NCBI GenBank assembly: GCA_946482545.1
Contig: CAMLRX010000175.1
Coordinates: 1-8,698, forward strand
Direction: 5' to 3'
Source: an uncultured Flavihumibacter sp.
GTDB taxonomy: Bacteria; Bacteroidota; Bacteroidia; Chitinophagales; Chitinophagaceae
Length of the DNA stretch: 8,698 nt
Notes under the pieces: generated by a model
Told to the model about the DNA's origin: nothing
The model's database searches: none
Seen by the model: only the letters and a program-made list of their open reading frames with translations
Made by a program: the position numbers and the translations under genes
In this document: piece by piece, positions 1-6,093 of the stretch
Position numbering within the stretch: position 1 is the stretch's first letter
How the letters are laid out: the number at the start of each line of letters is the position of its first letter

Positions 1-39
1 AATGTGAAGGATTACCTGGTACAGAATAAGGGTTACTAG
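1..39 (+). CDS. 3' end of a plus-strand gene (partial, cut by window edge)
   Basis: Reading from base 1, thirteen codons end in a TAG stop at 37-39 and give the tail NVKDYLVQNKGY. The composition looks like a normal lysine-rich C-terminus, and a strong intrinsic terminator in the plus direction begins about 20 bases later, which is what is expected after a plus-strand gene. The other two plus frames hit stops at 5-7 and 25-27. Twelve residues are too few to name a family, so the product is unknown. Confidence 0.4.
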   Translation, partial: NVKDYLVQNKGY

Positions 40-56
40 GAAAAGTAAACATAGAA

Positions 57-96
57 AGAAAGAGGGTGTATCGTACTTGATACACCCTCTTTTTTC
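57..96 (+). terminator. Intrinsic terminator, hairpin copy 1 (probably bidirectional)
   Basis: A perfect 12-base-pair stem (61-72 with 79-90, arm AGAGGGTGTATC) closes a six-base loop GTACTT and is followed by a run of six Ts (90-95). A-rich sequence before the stem can pair with the T tract, extending the helix by a few pairs. It would stop transcription from the gene ending at base 39. Read on the minus strand the same stem is followed by the moderately T-rich CTCTTTCTTTCTA, so it may also stop the phosphatase transcript arriving from the right. A close relative of this hairpin lies at 2259-2296. Confidence 0.85.
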
Positions 97-161
97 GTTT
101 GTGCTATTCTGTGAGGCTTCGCTTAAATTTTGGCAACTTCTTTTTTTTAGAGCCTCACCCC

Positions 162-185
162 GCCCCCTCTCCGGAGGAGAGGGGC
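162..185. repeat. GC-rich palindromic element (REP-like)
   Basis: CCCCTCTCC (164-172) pairs perfectly with GGAGAGGGG (176-184) across a three-base loop, and the element is preceded by the C-rich stretch CCTCACCCCGCC and a run of eight Ts (141-148). The sequence is far more GC-rich than its surroundings. Elements of the general form CCTCACCCC...CCTCTCC...GGAGAGGGG recur between genes in many bacterial genomes as I remember them, but I cannot count copies here. No T tract follows it on the minus strand, so it is a poor terminator for the phosphatase gene. Confidence 0.5.
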
Positions 186-248
186 ATAGTTTAGATTAGC
201 GGAGAGAATTTATCTTCTTATGATGTTCCAGGTAAATGGGATGAATTG

Positions 249-2072
249 CTATTTCAGGTTCAGGGCCTTCAGTATTTTATGGAACACTTCCGTATTCTCG
301 TAAGTTCCGGTAAACAATTGAGCGCCGGGGCCATAAGCGAAAACCGGGACCGGTAAAGCGGTATGGTCGGTGGTGGCGAATTGTCCAGCAACGAAGCCTG
401 TTTTGTAATCACCGTCCAATAAGGTGAGTCCACCTGTTTCGTGGTCGCCGGTAACAATCACCAGCGTTTCTCCGTTGGTATCTGCGAATGCCATTGCCCG
501 GGCTATGGTTTGATCGAAGTCGAGTACTTCAGTGACGAGATAGGGGAGGTTGTTTGCATGCCCTCCGTGGTCTATTTGTGCGGCTTCGAGCATCATAAAG
601 AAGCCTTGTTTCCCTGTTAAATGTTCCGTGGCTTTTTTGAAGGATTCCGCCAGCCATGGCCCTCTGCCATTTAGCATGGAGGTTCCGGCGCGTTTTTCCA
701 CTACTACATTGTGTGTAGCATTGTTTTGAGTAAGACTATCGGCAGTGGTGATTACTTTAAACGGCGCTTTCAGTCCGGCTAACGCTTTGCTGGTTTCTGT
801 TCCGGCTAAACCCATTAAAAGATCAATGCCCGATTGTTGCAGGTCGTGGATAATGGCGGCGCTGCTGCTGCGTTCCACCTGGTGTGCGTAAAAATCTGCG
901 GGGGTGGCATCGCTGATGTCTCCGGAAGTGATGAGTGCGGTGCGCATTCCTTTCTTTTTAAGAAGTGCAGGCAATTGCGGAAGTGGCGCACCGGTGTGGT
1001 CCACACCTACGGAGCGGTTGTTCGTTTTTTCACCAGTTGCGAAGGCGGTGGAACCCGGTGCGGAATCTGTGATATAACTGTCGAATGAACTGGTTTTGCT
1101 GATGCCGGTGTATTTCATGCTGAACACGTTCAGGGCGCCGCGGTTGGCGGTGTAACCGGCGTACCACTGCGGAAAGCTGGTGCCATCGCCAATCAGCAGG
1201 ATGATATTTTTAGGCGCTTTGCTGGCGCCATCGTTTTTGTGCAGCGGCTTGTAAATGGGGTGGGGAGATGTTGTCGGTTGAAAACTCCGCATGGGCAGAC
1301 TGTTCAGGAAGGAGGCGCTTTCCTCCACATGGTCGGTATTGATCCAGTCTGCTTGTAAACGCATCAGTTGGTGCCAGGTATTGATGATGTCGGGTGCGTT
1401 CCAGAAGCGGATTTTTTTGTTCAACCGGTGCGCAACGTTTACCAGTGAATCTATTCTTTTTCTTTCTGCCGCGGGAATGATGCCCATGCCGTTCCACCGG
1501 GTATAAGCTTTCAGGTTATCGCTGAAGAGCGGAATCCTTTTCAGTGTTTCCGCATCATAATTCTGGGTGAAAAGACCATCAAAGAAAATATAGGAAGGAT
1601 ACTTCGTAAACGTATTCACCGCCGGACGATTACCGGATATTACAATGCTGATCTTATCCGATCCGGTGATGCGTGGATATTTTTCCAGCAGCCGGATCAA
1701 CGTATCCAATGTAGAGACGGCTTCGGTTTTAATGTCAATCAGTAATTGAAGTTTCCGGCCATGAGCGGTATCTAGGTTGCCGTTGTACTTTTTCAGCAGC
1801 GAGTCCAGCGGGGCGAGGTAAAGTTTTTCCAGTGTGATGGCCTGGTTCAGTTGTTTCTTTTCGTGTGCTACCAGCAGTATTCCTTTCTCCAGAAATATAT
1901 CTGCCTCGATAGAGCCAAATCCTGCATGGTAGGCGTTCCAGAAAGGCATAGGTTTTTCATAATCATTGTGCGCATGCAATTGCGCCGGGGTGTAACGGAT
2001 ATTTTGTGCGGCCAGTTTATTTTCAACCAAATAGAAGGAGCCGGCCAGCACCAGGAATACGATTTTTTTCAT
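249..2072 (-). CDS. Exported GDPD/PI-PLC-like phosphodiesterase fused to alkaline phosphatase
   Basis: This 607-residue protein starts with a signal peptide (MKKIVFLVLAGSFYLV, probably cut near residue 23). Residues about 30-255 resemble the PI-PLC-like/AIM6-type glycerophosphodiesterase fold: H35-N36-D37, the metal pair E56-x-D58, H70 in LLVAHE, D113 in LLIDIK and a closing INTDH. Residues about 287-607 are an alkaline phosphatase with every expected active-site position by comparison with E. coli PhoA: D296 in IGDG, nucleophile S337 in TDSAPGS, D388 and T390 in DATPAD, R401, E496-D501-H505, D543-H544 and H570. The phosphatase part is compact, about 320 residues against about 450 in E. coli. 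Seen: both motif sets in one uninterrupted frame. Inferred: the first domain opens a phosphodiester and the second frees phosphate, in the periplasm or outside. The substrate is unknown. It appears to be a single-gene transcript. Confidence 0.9.
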   Translation of the reverse strand: MKKIVFLVLAGSFYLVENKLAAQNIRYTPAQLHAHNDYEKPMPFWNAYHAGFGSIEADIFLEKGILLVAHEKKQLNQAITLEKLYLAPLDSLLKKYNGNLDTAHGRKLQLLIDIKTEAVSTLDTLIRLLEKYPRITGSDKISIVISGNRPAVNTFTKYPSYIFFDGLFTQNYDAETLKRIPLFSDNLKAYTRWNGMGIIPAAERKRIDSLVNVAHRLNKKIRFWNAPDIINTWHQLMRLQADWINTDHVEESASFLNSLPMRSFQPTTSPHPIYKPLHKNDGASKAPKNIILLIGDGTSFPQWYAGYTANRGALNVFSMKYTGISKTSSFDSYITDSAPGSTAFATGEKTNNRSVGVDHTGAPLPQLPALLKKKGMRTALITSGDISDATPADFYAHQVERSSSAAIIHDLQQSGIDLLMGLAGTETSKALAGLKAPFKVITTADSLTQNNATHNVVVEKRAGTSMLNGRGPWLAESFKKATEHLTGKQGFFMMLEAAQIDHGGHANNLPYLVTEVLDFDQTIARAMAFADTNGETLVIVTGDHETGGLTLLDGDYKTGFVAGQFATTDHTALPVPVFAYGPGAQLFTGTYENTEVFHKILKALNLK

Positions 2073-2110
2073 GCGTGAACTTTTGAGGTGTCTCTAAAGG
2101 TATAAACGCA

Positions 2111-2118
2111 CAAAGGTA
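2111..2118 (-). promoter_or_regulatory. Candidate -7 promoter box of the phosphatase gene
   Basis: On the minus strand this reads TACCTTTG, an exact match to the Bacteroidetes -7 consensus TAnnTTTG, and lies 38 bases upstream of the start codon, giving a leader of about 30 bases. No clear TTG box was found about 20 bases further upstream, so support is partial. A second TACCTTTG occurs at 2194-2201 on the same strand. No recognisable phosphate-control box was seen. Confidence 0.4.
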
Positions 2119-2258
2119 AATTTCGGAAAGGCTTACAGATATTATGTTTGCGTTACTTCAGGTTATTCGGTACCCTCCTTAACGAGGATGATTCAAAGGT
2201 AAGCTAAACGAGCTGAGTATAGGAAAAACCAAAATTACCGCTCTTATGAATCCTAATA

Positions 2259-2296
2259 AAAATAGGGTGCATCGAAAGTACGATACACCCTATTTT
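2259..2296 (-). terminator. Intrinsic terminator, hairpin copy 2, behind the QorB-like gene
   Basis: The arms at 2259-2274 and 2281-2296 form a 16-base-pair stem with one mismatch around a six-base loop. Read on the minus strand it begins AAAATAGGGTGTATCG, has the loop TACTTT, and runs straight into ATTTTTATTA. It starts 17 bases after the stop codon of the oxidoreductase gene and should end that transcript before the phosphatase promoter. In this orientation it shares the 16 bases AGGGTGTATCGTACTT with the terminator at 61-96. Confidence 0.85.
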
Positions 2297-2312
2297 AGTA
2301 CATGTATGCTTC

Positions 2313-3197
2313 TTAAACTATAGCTGGTGCAAACACTTTACCCAGAAACAGTTCCAGTGTGGTGGATTTTCTGCCCAGCAAAACTTCACCATCATTGGTT
2401 TCGGTATCAAATTCACCTTGTTTGAACGCTTCCGCGAACCCGGCGAACATCTCCACATATTCCTGCGGAACGCCCGCCTGCTGCAACACATTTTTATAAG
2501 TTGCCACGTCAGGTGATACAAACGAGATAGATTTCCCGGTGATCGCGGAAATGATCTTCGCCACATCGCCAAAGGAATAACCAACAGCGCCGGAAACATT
2601 ATACGCTTTATTTTCGTGCCCATCCTGTGTAAGCACATTTGCGCCGATTTCAGCCATTTCACTCCGAAGCATTACGTTTACTTTACCTTCGCCGGAGGGG
2701 AAAAAGACGGTACCTGTTTCCAGTACTTTATCGCCGGTGAACATAGGGATAAAGTCCATATAGATGTTGTGCCGGAGAAAGGTATAAGTAAGGCCGGATT
2801 CCTGCAGCAGGCGTTCGGTCAGGATATGTCCTTCCGCAAGCTGTGCGATCGGTGAATCCGCGCTTTCATTTTTCCGTTGAAAACTCGTATAGAACACGTG
2901 TTTTACCCCGGCTTCCTTTGCAGCTTTCACTACATTTTCATGTTGAGCAATCCTTTTGATAACATCATTACCGGAAATGAAGTAAAGCTTGTCCGTTTTT
3001 TTAAAAGCTGCTACAAGACTTTCATAGTCATCATAATTGCCCGTCCTGATTTCTATGCCTTGTTCACTGAATGCGGCGGCTTTGGCTTCATCTCTTACCA
3101 GTACCGCGAGATTTGAAGCTGCTGTTCTGTCCAGCAATTGCTTCACGATTTCCTGCCCTAACCCGCCTGTTGCGCCTGTAATTAAAATCTTTGCCAT
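2313..3197 (-). CDS. qorB: QorB-like NAD(P)-binding oxidoreductase (NmrA / atypical SDR family)
   Basis: This 294-residue cytosolic protein opens with a Rossmann dinucleotide-binding motif, ITGATGGLG (residues 6-14). R35 in VLVRDEAKA is placed where related proteins bind the NADPH phosphate. It then follows the pattern of E. coli QorB (YtfG): the QGI.IR..NYDDY segment, YFISGNDV, the NVVKAAKEAGVKHVFYTSF stretch (88-106), and the C-terminal GRKSTTLELF (275-284) matching the GHPTTTL region of QorB. Length is close to the usual 285-290. QorB reduces quinones with NADPH, and a similar role is inferred here, although NmrA-like relatives include sensors without enzyme activity. It is divergent from an HxlR regulator with 145 bases between the starts, the same arrangement as qorB-qorR in E. 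coli. The alternative is a generic NmrA-family oxidoreductase with another substrate. Confidence 0.85.
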   Translation of the reverse strand: MAKILITGATGGLGQEIVKQLLDRTAASNLAVLVRDEAKAAAFSEQGIEIRTGNYDDYESLVAAFKKTDKLYFISGNDVIKRIAQHENVVKAAKEAGVKHVFYTSFQRKNESADSPIAQLAEGHILTERLLQESGLTYTFLRHNIYMDFIPMFTGDKVLETGTVFFPSGEGKVNVMLRSEMAEIGANVLTQDGHENKAYNVSGAVGYSFGDVAKIISAITGKSISFVSPDVATYKNVLQQAGVPQEYVEMFAGFAEAFKQGEFDTETNDGEVLLGRKSTTLELFLGKVFAPAIV

Positions 3198-3229
3198 GTT
3201 CTTTCGTTTTAGATTATTTTAATGTATTT

Positions 3230-3246
3230 AGTTACTTTTAGTAAGT
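3230..3246. promoter_or_regulatory. Candidate HxlR operator, site 1
   Basis: AGTTAC-N5-GTAAGT is a palindrome built on the exact core TTAC-N5-GTAA. It sits at the predicted transcription start of the QorB-like gene and in the expected -33 region of the divergent regulator gene, so a bound dimer could repress both. The assignment to the neighbouring HxlR protein is inferred from position and from the second copy at 3299-3316. Confidence 0.55.
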
Positions 3247-3277
3247 CAAAGCTAAATAGTAACTTTGTTCCGGACAA
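3247..3277 (-). promoter_or_regulatory. Candidate promoter of the QorB-like gene
   Basis: On the minus strand TTG (3277-3275) is followed by 20 bases and then TAGCTTTG (3254-3247). That fits the Bacteroidetes pattern of a -33 TTG and -7 TAnnTTTG with about 20 bases between them. Transcription would begin near 3240, inside operator site 1, leaving a leader of about 40 bases. Confidence 0.55.
3260..3267 (+). promoter_or_regulatory. Candidate -7 promoter box of the HxlR regulator gene
   Basis: TAACTTTG matches TAnnTTTG and lies back to back with the opposite promoter box at 3247-3254, only five bases away. No good TTG box is seen 20 bases upstream. The box overlaps a lone half-site GTAACT (3259-3264), identical to one arm of the operators on either side. 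The leader would be about 70 bases and contain operator site 2. Confidence 0.4.
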
Positions 3278-3298
3278 GAAGGAACGTGCTGGTATCCG

Positions 3299-3316
3299 AC
3301 TTACTTTTTGGTAACT
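3299..3316. promoter_or_regulatory. Candidate HxlR operator, site 2
   Basis: ACTTAC-N6-GTAACT has the two arms of site 1 in swapped order, so it is nearly the reverse complement of that site. It lies 27 bases before the regulator start codon and downstream of the regulator's candidate promoter, where binding could block the regulator's own transcription. Confidence 0.5.
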
Positions 3317-3342
3317 ATTGTTGATAATCAATTTGGTAGAGG

Positions 3343-3705
3343 ATGAAAAAAGATCCTATAATTTTTTCGAGAACAGAGAACTGCCCGATCAGAACGGTAC
3401 TTGACAGGCTCGGTGATAAGTGGTCGATACTCGTGATCCTGACATTGGGCAGCGTGGAAAAGATGCGTTTCAACGAGTTGCAGAAAAACATTGGCGATGT
3501 ATCTCAACGCATGCTGGCAGTAACTTTGCGCACCCTGGAGGCCGATGGCCTGGTTAAACGCACCATATACCCGGAAATCCCGCCGAGGGTGGAGTATAAT
3601 ATTACGGACAGGGGACTTTCGCTTCTCCCACATATTCAGGGCCTCACGAAGTGGGCGGATGAAAATATGCCCGCGATAAAACGTTCGAGGAAGAAATTCG
3701 CTTAA
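3343..3705 (+). CDS. HxlR-family winged-helix transcriptional regulator (QorR-like)
   Basis: This 120-residue protein carries the family signature NCPIRTVLDRLGDKWSILVI (residues 13-32), followed by a winged helix-turn-helix: RFNELQKNIGDVSQRMLAVTLRTLEADGLV (42-71) as the DNA-reading part and the wing YPEIPPRVEYNITDRG (76-91). The length is normal for the family. Its only cysteine, C14, is at the conserved N-terminal position that senses quinones, aldehydes or oxidants in relatives such as YodB and QorR, so control through C14 is a reasonable inference. It is transcribed away from the QorB-like gene, which is its likely target, and probably controls itself through the two palindromes between them. 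The effector is unknown. No clear terminator follows it. Confidence 0.9.
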   Translation: MKKDPIIFSRTENCPIRTVLDRLGDKWSILVILTLGSVEKMRFNELQKNIGDVSQRMLAVTLRTLEADGLVKRTIYPEIPPRVEYNITDRGLSLLPHIQGLTKWADENMPAIKRSRKKFA

Positions 3706-3838
3706 ACCAATTGCATTTCTTTCGCGCAATGCATGCTGTTAAAATTTATTTCTGTTCTCCCCTATAACTTGTTAAATTCATATATCGTTTTCCGTTTCCA
3801 TGTAAATGCTTCGTATTTATTCACCTCAATCGTAAAAG

Positions 3839-5395
3839 ATGAAGTGGTACAGCATTATTGCGGGCACAGTATTCCTGCTGCTTCTGTTGGCGGTTATTAT
3901 TCTGATTCCTTGTCCTACAGGGCCGCAACTTAATTTTTTCCGCATCTTTATCGCCATTGCTGCGGGTGCTTTTGCGGCAACCATTCCCGGAAAAATCACG
4001 GTAAAAAATAAGTTTATTGTGGCCACCAGCGCCGTGGGCGTTTTTGTACTGGTGTACCTTGTGAATCCTGCCGGATGGAGTGCAGGTGATGATTGCAAAG
4101 TGCGCATGTTGAAAGCCACGGTATACGTAGATGATCAGCCTGCTGCCGGTGTGGAAATCACCATCCCGGACCTGGGTCAGAAGTTCAGCACAGATGATTT
4201 CGGTAATGTGCGCATCGACTATGCCGGTGCACAGGTTACCTTCCCGCTAAAATTACTTTTCCGCTACAAGTCTGCCGTGGACACCACCATACTGTTGAAT
4301 GAACCCGCAAACAAAATGGAGTTTCGTCTGCAATCCAGGAAGACGGGCTCCTTCCGGATGAATGGCGACCGATCCCTTTCTTACCAATTCAGGAACCTCG
4401 ATTTCAATATTTCTTTGCTGAACCCGGATAAGTTCAATCCCGATTTCACCATGCAAGATACGTTGCGTTACTATCTGCAACAAAATAACGATACGGTCTT
4501 CATCCGACATGGATCTTCGTTGCTGAATAAAATTTATAACAACGAAATTGTGAACCACCGGTACGCAATGGATGAGACGGCCCTCGGAATTAACCTGCCA
4601 TTGCTTGACATTAAGTTCACCAACAATTCCGATGCCGCGGTTTTCTTTAACCAGGTTAATCTGATGGTAGCGGAAAGCGCTGCTGATCATAACGCTTTGC
4701 TGGTGCCTTCCGGCTTTGATGATTTCCGCATTTACAATATCGGATGGGGGAGCGCGAAAAATATCCGGGTTGATTATACATTGGTTCCGGCAAAGCAATA
4801 CCAGGGCTGGAAGAATGAATTTCAACAACAACTGAATTTTCCCGCCATTCCTTCCGGCAACAGTACTGAAGGCGATGCGTTTGTTTCCTGCAAAGGCGTG
4901 GAGCAGATCATTGCAAGGGGGGTGAGTCCGAGGATTTTTCAGGATGAATTCGGAGATCCGAACGACCTTGATCCGCAACGAAAAAGATTGTACGATCAAC
5001 TGGTTGGCGACTTTGATAAGGGCGCCATTTTTTTTGGAAAGATCACCTACACCAATCCTGACAACAGTGTGAAGGAACAGAAGTTTGAAACTTTCGTAAA
5101 TGTGGGTGGTGGTTACGGCGCTGGTGTGGAAATTGAATACAACTATAATGCGCAACTGAGGGCCGATGGTAAAGCTTATGAAATAGCTGTGCCGGTTTCG
5201 CAGGGCGTCAAACCAAAAGATTTTGACCGTTTCTCCATTACGCTGGCGGCTCCACGTGCCGGCAAACATATTTTCAGGTTGTCTTTCGCTTACAATGATC
5301 AACGGGTAGAACTGCCCTTTGTTTTTTGCTTGGATTATTTTATGACGCCTTCGGGAAGCGGGTTCCTGCACCAAAAAAAGGCGAAAGAAAGCTGA
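3839..5395 (+). CDS. Membrane-anchored protein of unknown function with large periplasmic region
   Basis: I do not recognise this 518-residue protein. It starts with three hydrophobic segments at about residues 5-24, 32-50 and 58-76. The loop between the second and third is lysine-rich (GKITVKNK), which by the positive-inside rule puts it in the cytoplasm and the remaining 440 residues in the periplasm. Residues about 88-165 (ATVYVDDQPAAGVEITIPD ... STDDFGNVRIDY) look like a small beta-sandwich of the carboxypeptidase-regulatory/transthyretin-like kind common in Bacteroidetes surface proteins. The rest is mostly predicted beta-strand, with an acidic stretch, DEFGDPNDLDPQRKRLYDQL (369-388), that may be helical, and a basic C-terminal tail HQKKAKES. 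No catalytic motif is evident. It lies just upstream of the aldehyde oxidoreductase genes on the same strand and could share a transcript with them, but nothing in its sequence links it to molybdenum enzymes. Confidence 0.75.
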   Translation: MKWYSIIAGTVFLLLLLAVIILIPCPTGPQLNFFRIFIAIAAGAFAATIPGKITVKNKFIVATSAVGVFVLVYLVNPAGWSAGDDCKVRMLKATVYVDDQPAAGVEITIPDLGQKFSTDDFGNVRIDYAGAQVTFPLKLLFRYKSAVDTTILLNEPANKMEFRLQSRKTGSFRMNGDRSLSYQFRNLDFNISLLNPDKFNPDFTMQDTLRYYLQQNNDTVFIRHGSSLLNKIYNNEIVNHRYAMDETALGINLPLLDIKFTNNSDAAVFFNQVNLMVAESAADHNALLVPSGFDDFRIYNIGWGSAKNIRVDYTLVPAKQYQGWKNEFQQQLNFPAIPSGNSTEGDAFVSCKGVEQIIARGVSPRIFQDEFGDPNDLDPQRKRLYDQLVGDFDKGAIFFGKITYTNPDNSVKEQKFETFVNVGGGYGAGVEIEYNYNAQLRADGKAYEIAVPVSQGVKPKDFDRFSITLAAPRAGKHIFRLSFAYNDQRVELPFVFCLDYFMTPSGSGFLHQKKAKES

Positions 5396-5434
5396 GGCTT
5401 GGAAAGAACGTGATTTAAGTGATCACTCCTGAAA

Positions 5435-5461
5435 TTGAAAGCTTAAAAAGCACTAACTTTC
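5435..5461 (+). promoter_or_regulatory. Weak candidate promoter of the paoABC-like operon
   Basis: TTG (5435-5437) and TAACTTTC (5454-5461, one mismatch to TAnnTTTG) are separated by 16 bases, shorter than the preferred 19-21. If real, transcription begins near 5468, about 35 bases before the chosen start at 5503, which argues against the upstream GTG at 5419. Confidence 0.25.
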
Positions 5462-5502
5462 GGTTGATTTCTGCGTTATCCATACTTAAAAATTCTCCCG
5501 AT

Positions 5503-6093
5503 ATGAAAGAGATGCAACAATTCTCCCGGAGGTTTTTCATGCAAACCTCCGCGGCGCTGGGCGCACTCGCATTTATTCCCAGGGGCGTTAAAGCTTTTTA
5601 TGAACAGGTGAAAAACCTGGTTGTTCCTCAGAAAAAAACATTACCCCTTACCGTTACCATCAATAAAAAGCAATATGCGGTTGACGCGGATACCCGTACT
5701 ACGCTCCTGGATTTGCTGCGCGAAAACCTGCAGCTTACCGGTGCGAAAAAAGGTTGTGACCATGGGCAATGCGGCGCCTGCACGGTGCACGTAGATGGCG
5801 AAAGGGTATTGAGTTGCCTTACTTTGGCCGCTATGATGCCGGGGAAAAACGTCACCACAATTGAAGGATTGGCTGATGGCGATACCCTTCACCCGATGCA
5901 GCAGGCTTTCATTGAATGTGATGGTTTCCAATGCGGTTACTGCACACCGGGACAGATCATGTCGGCTGTGGCCTGTGTGAAAGAAGGGCATACAAAATCG
6001 GTGGCCGAAATTAAGGAGTTCATGAGCGGCAATCTTTGTCGCTGTGGCGCCTATAACGGAATTGTTGAATCCATTCAAAAAGTTGCCCGATGA
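5503..6093 (+). CDS. paoA: Periplasmic aldehyde oxidoreductase, 2Fe-2S subunit (PaoA/YagT-like, Tat-exported)
   Basis: This small subunit passes electrons from the molybdenum site to FAD. With the ATG at 5503 it has 196 residues. The twin-arginine signal FSRRFFMQTSAALGALAF (residues 7-24) shows Tat export of a folded, cofactor-loaded complex. A plant-type ferredoxin domain carries C85, C90, C93 and C105 for one 2Fe-2S cluster. A helical domain carries C144, C147, C179 and C181 for the second (CGYC and CRC patterns). Length and order match E. coli PaoA/YagT. The frame stays open upstream to a GTG at 5419, which would add 28 residues before the signal; I prefer 5503 because it puts the arginine pair near the N-terminus, as is usual. 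The next gene overlaps its stop by four bases (ATGA). Small subunits of other Tat-exported xanthine oxidase family enzymes look alike, so the specific name rests on the next two genes. Confidence 0.9.
   Translation: MKEMQQFSRRFFMQTSAALGALAFIPRGVKAFYEQVKNLVVPQKKTLPLTVTINKKQYAVDADTRTTLLDLLRENLQLTGAKKGCDHGQCGACTVHVDGERVLSCLTLAAMMPGKNVTTIEGLADGDTLHPMQQAFIECDGFQCGYCTPGQIMSAVACVKEGHTKSVAEIKEFMSGNLCRCGAYNGIVESIQKVAR

Noticed and set aside
2194..2201. Second TACCTTTG box upstream of the phosphatase gene
   Set aside because: It matches the -7 pattern but has no TTG box at suitable spacing and would give a leader of over 110 bases; the nearer copy at 2111-2118 is the better candidate.
3267..3285. Inverted repeat GTTCC-N9-GGAAC in the regulator leader
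   Set aside because: Only five base pairs around a nine-base gap, which is expected by chance, and it does not share the arms of the TTAC-N5/6-GTAA sites.
3328..3729. Minus-strand frame of 133 codons opposite the HxlR regulator
   Set aside because: The plus-strand frame is a clear HxlR protein with its full signature. The antisense translation has no domain.
3706..3838. Possible small gene or terminator between the regulator and the unknown membrane protein
   Set aside because: No frame of useful length independent of the neighbouring genes, and no stem with a T tract. The only repeat is a five-base ATTGC/GCAAT pair.
4253..5374. Long minus-strand open frame of 373 codons opposite the unknown membrane protein
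   Set aside because: It lies entirely inside a plus-strand gene with a clear N-terminal membrane region and sensible composition. The antisense product has no recognisable motif, so it is a shadow frame.
5419..5502. Upstream GTG start adding 28 residues to the 2Fe-2S subunit
   Set aside because: It would bury the twin-arginine motif 36 residues into the protein, and the added segment (ITPEIESLKSTNFRLISALS) has no resemblance to the family. The ATG at 5503 gives a normal Tat signal.
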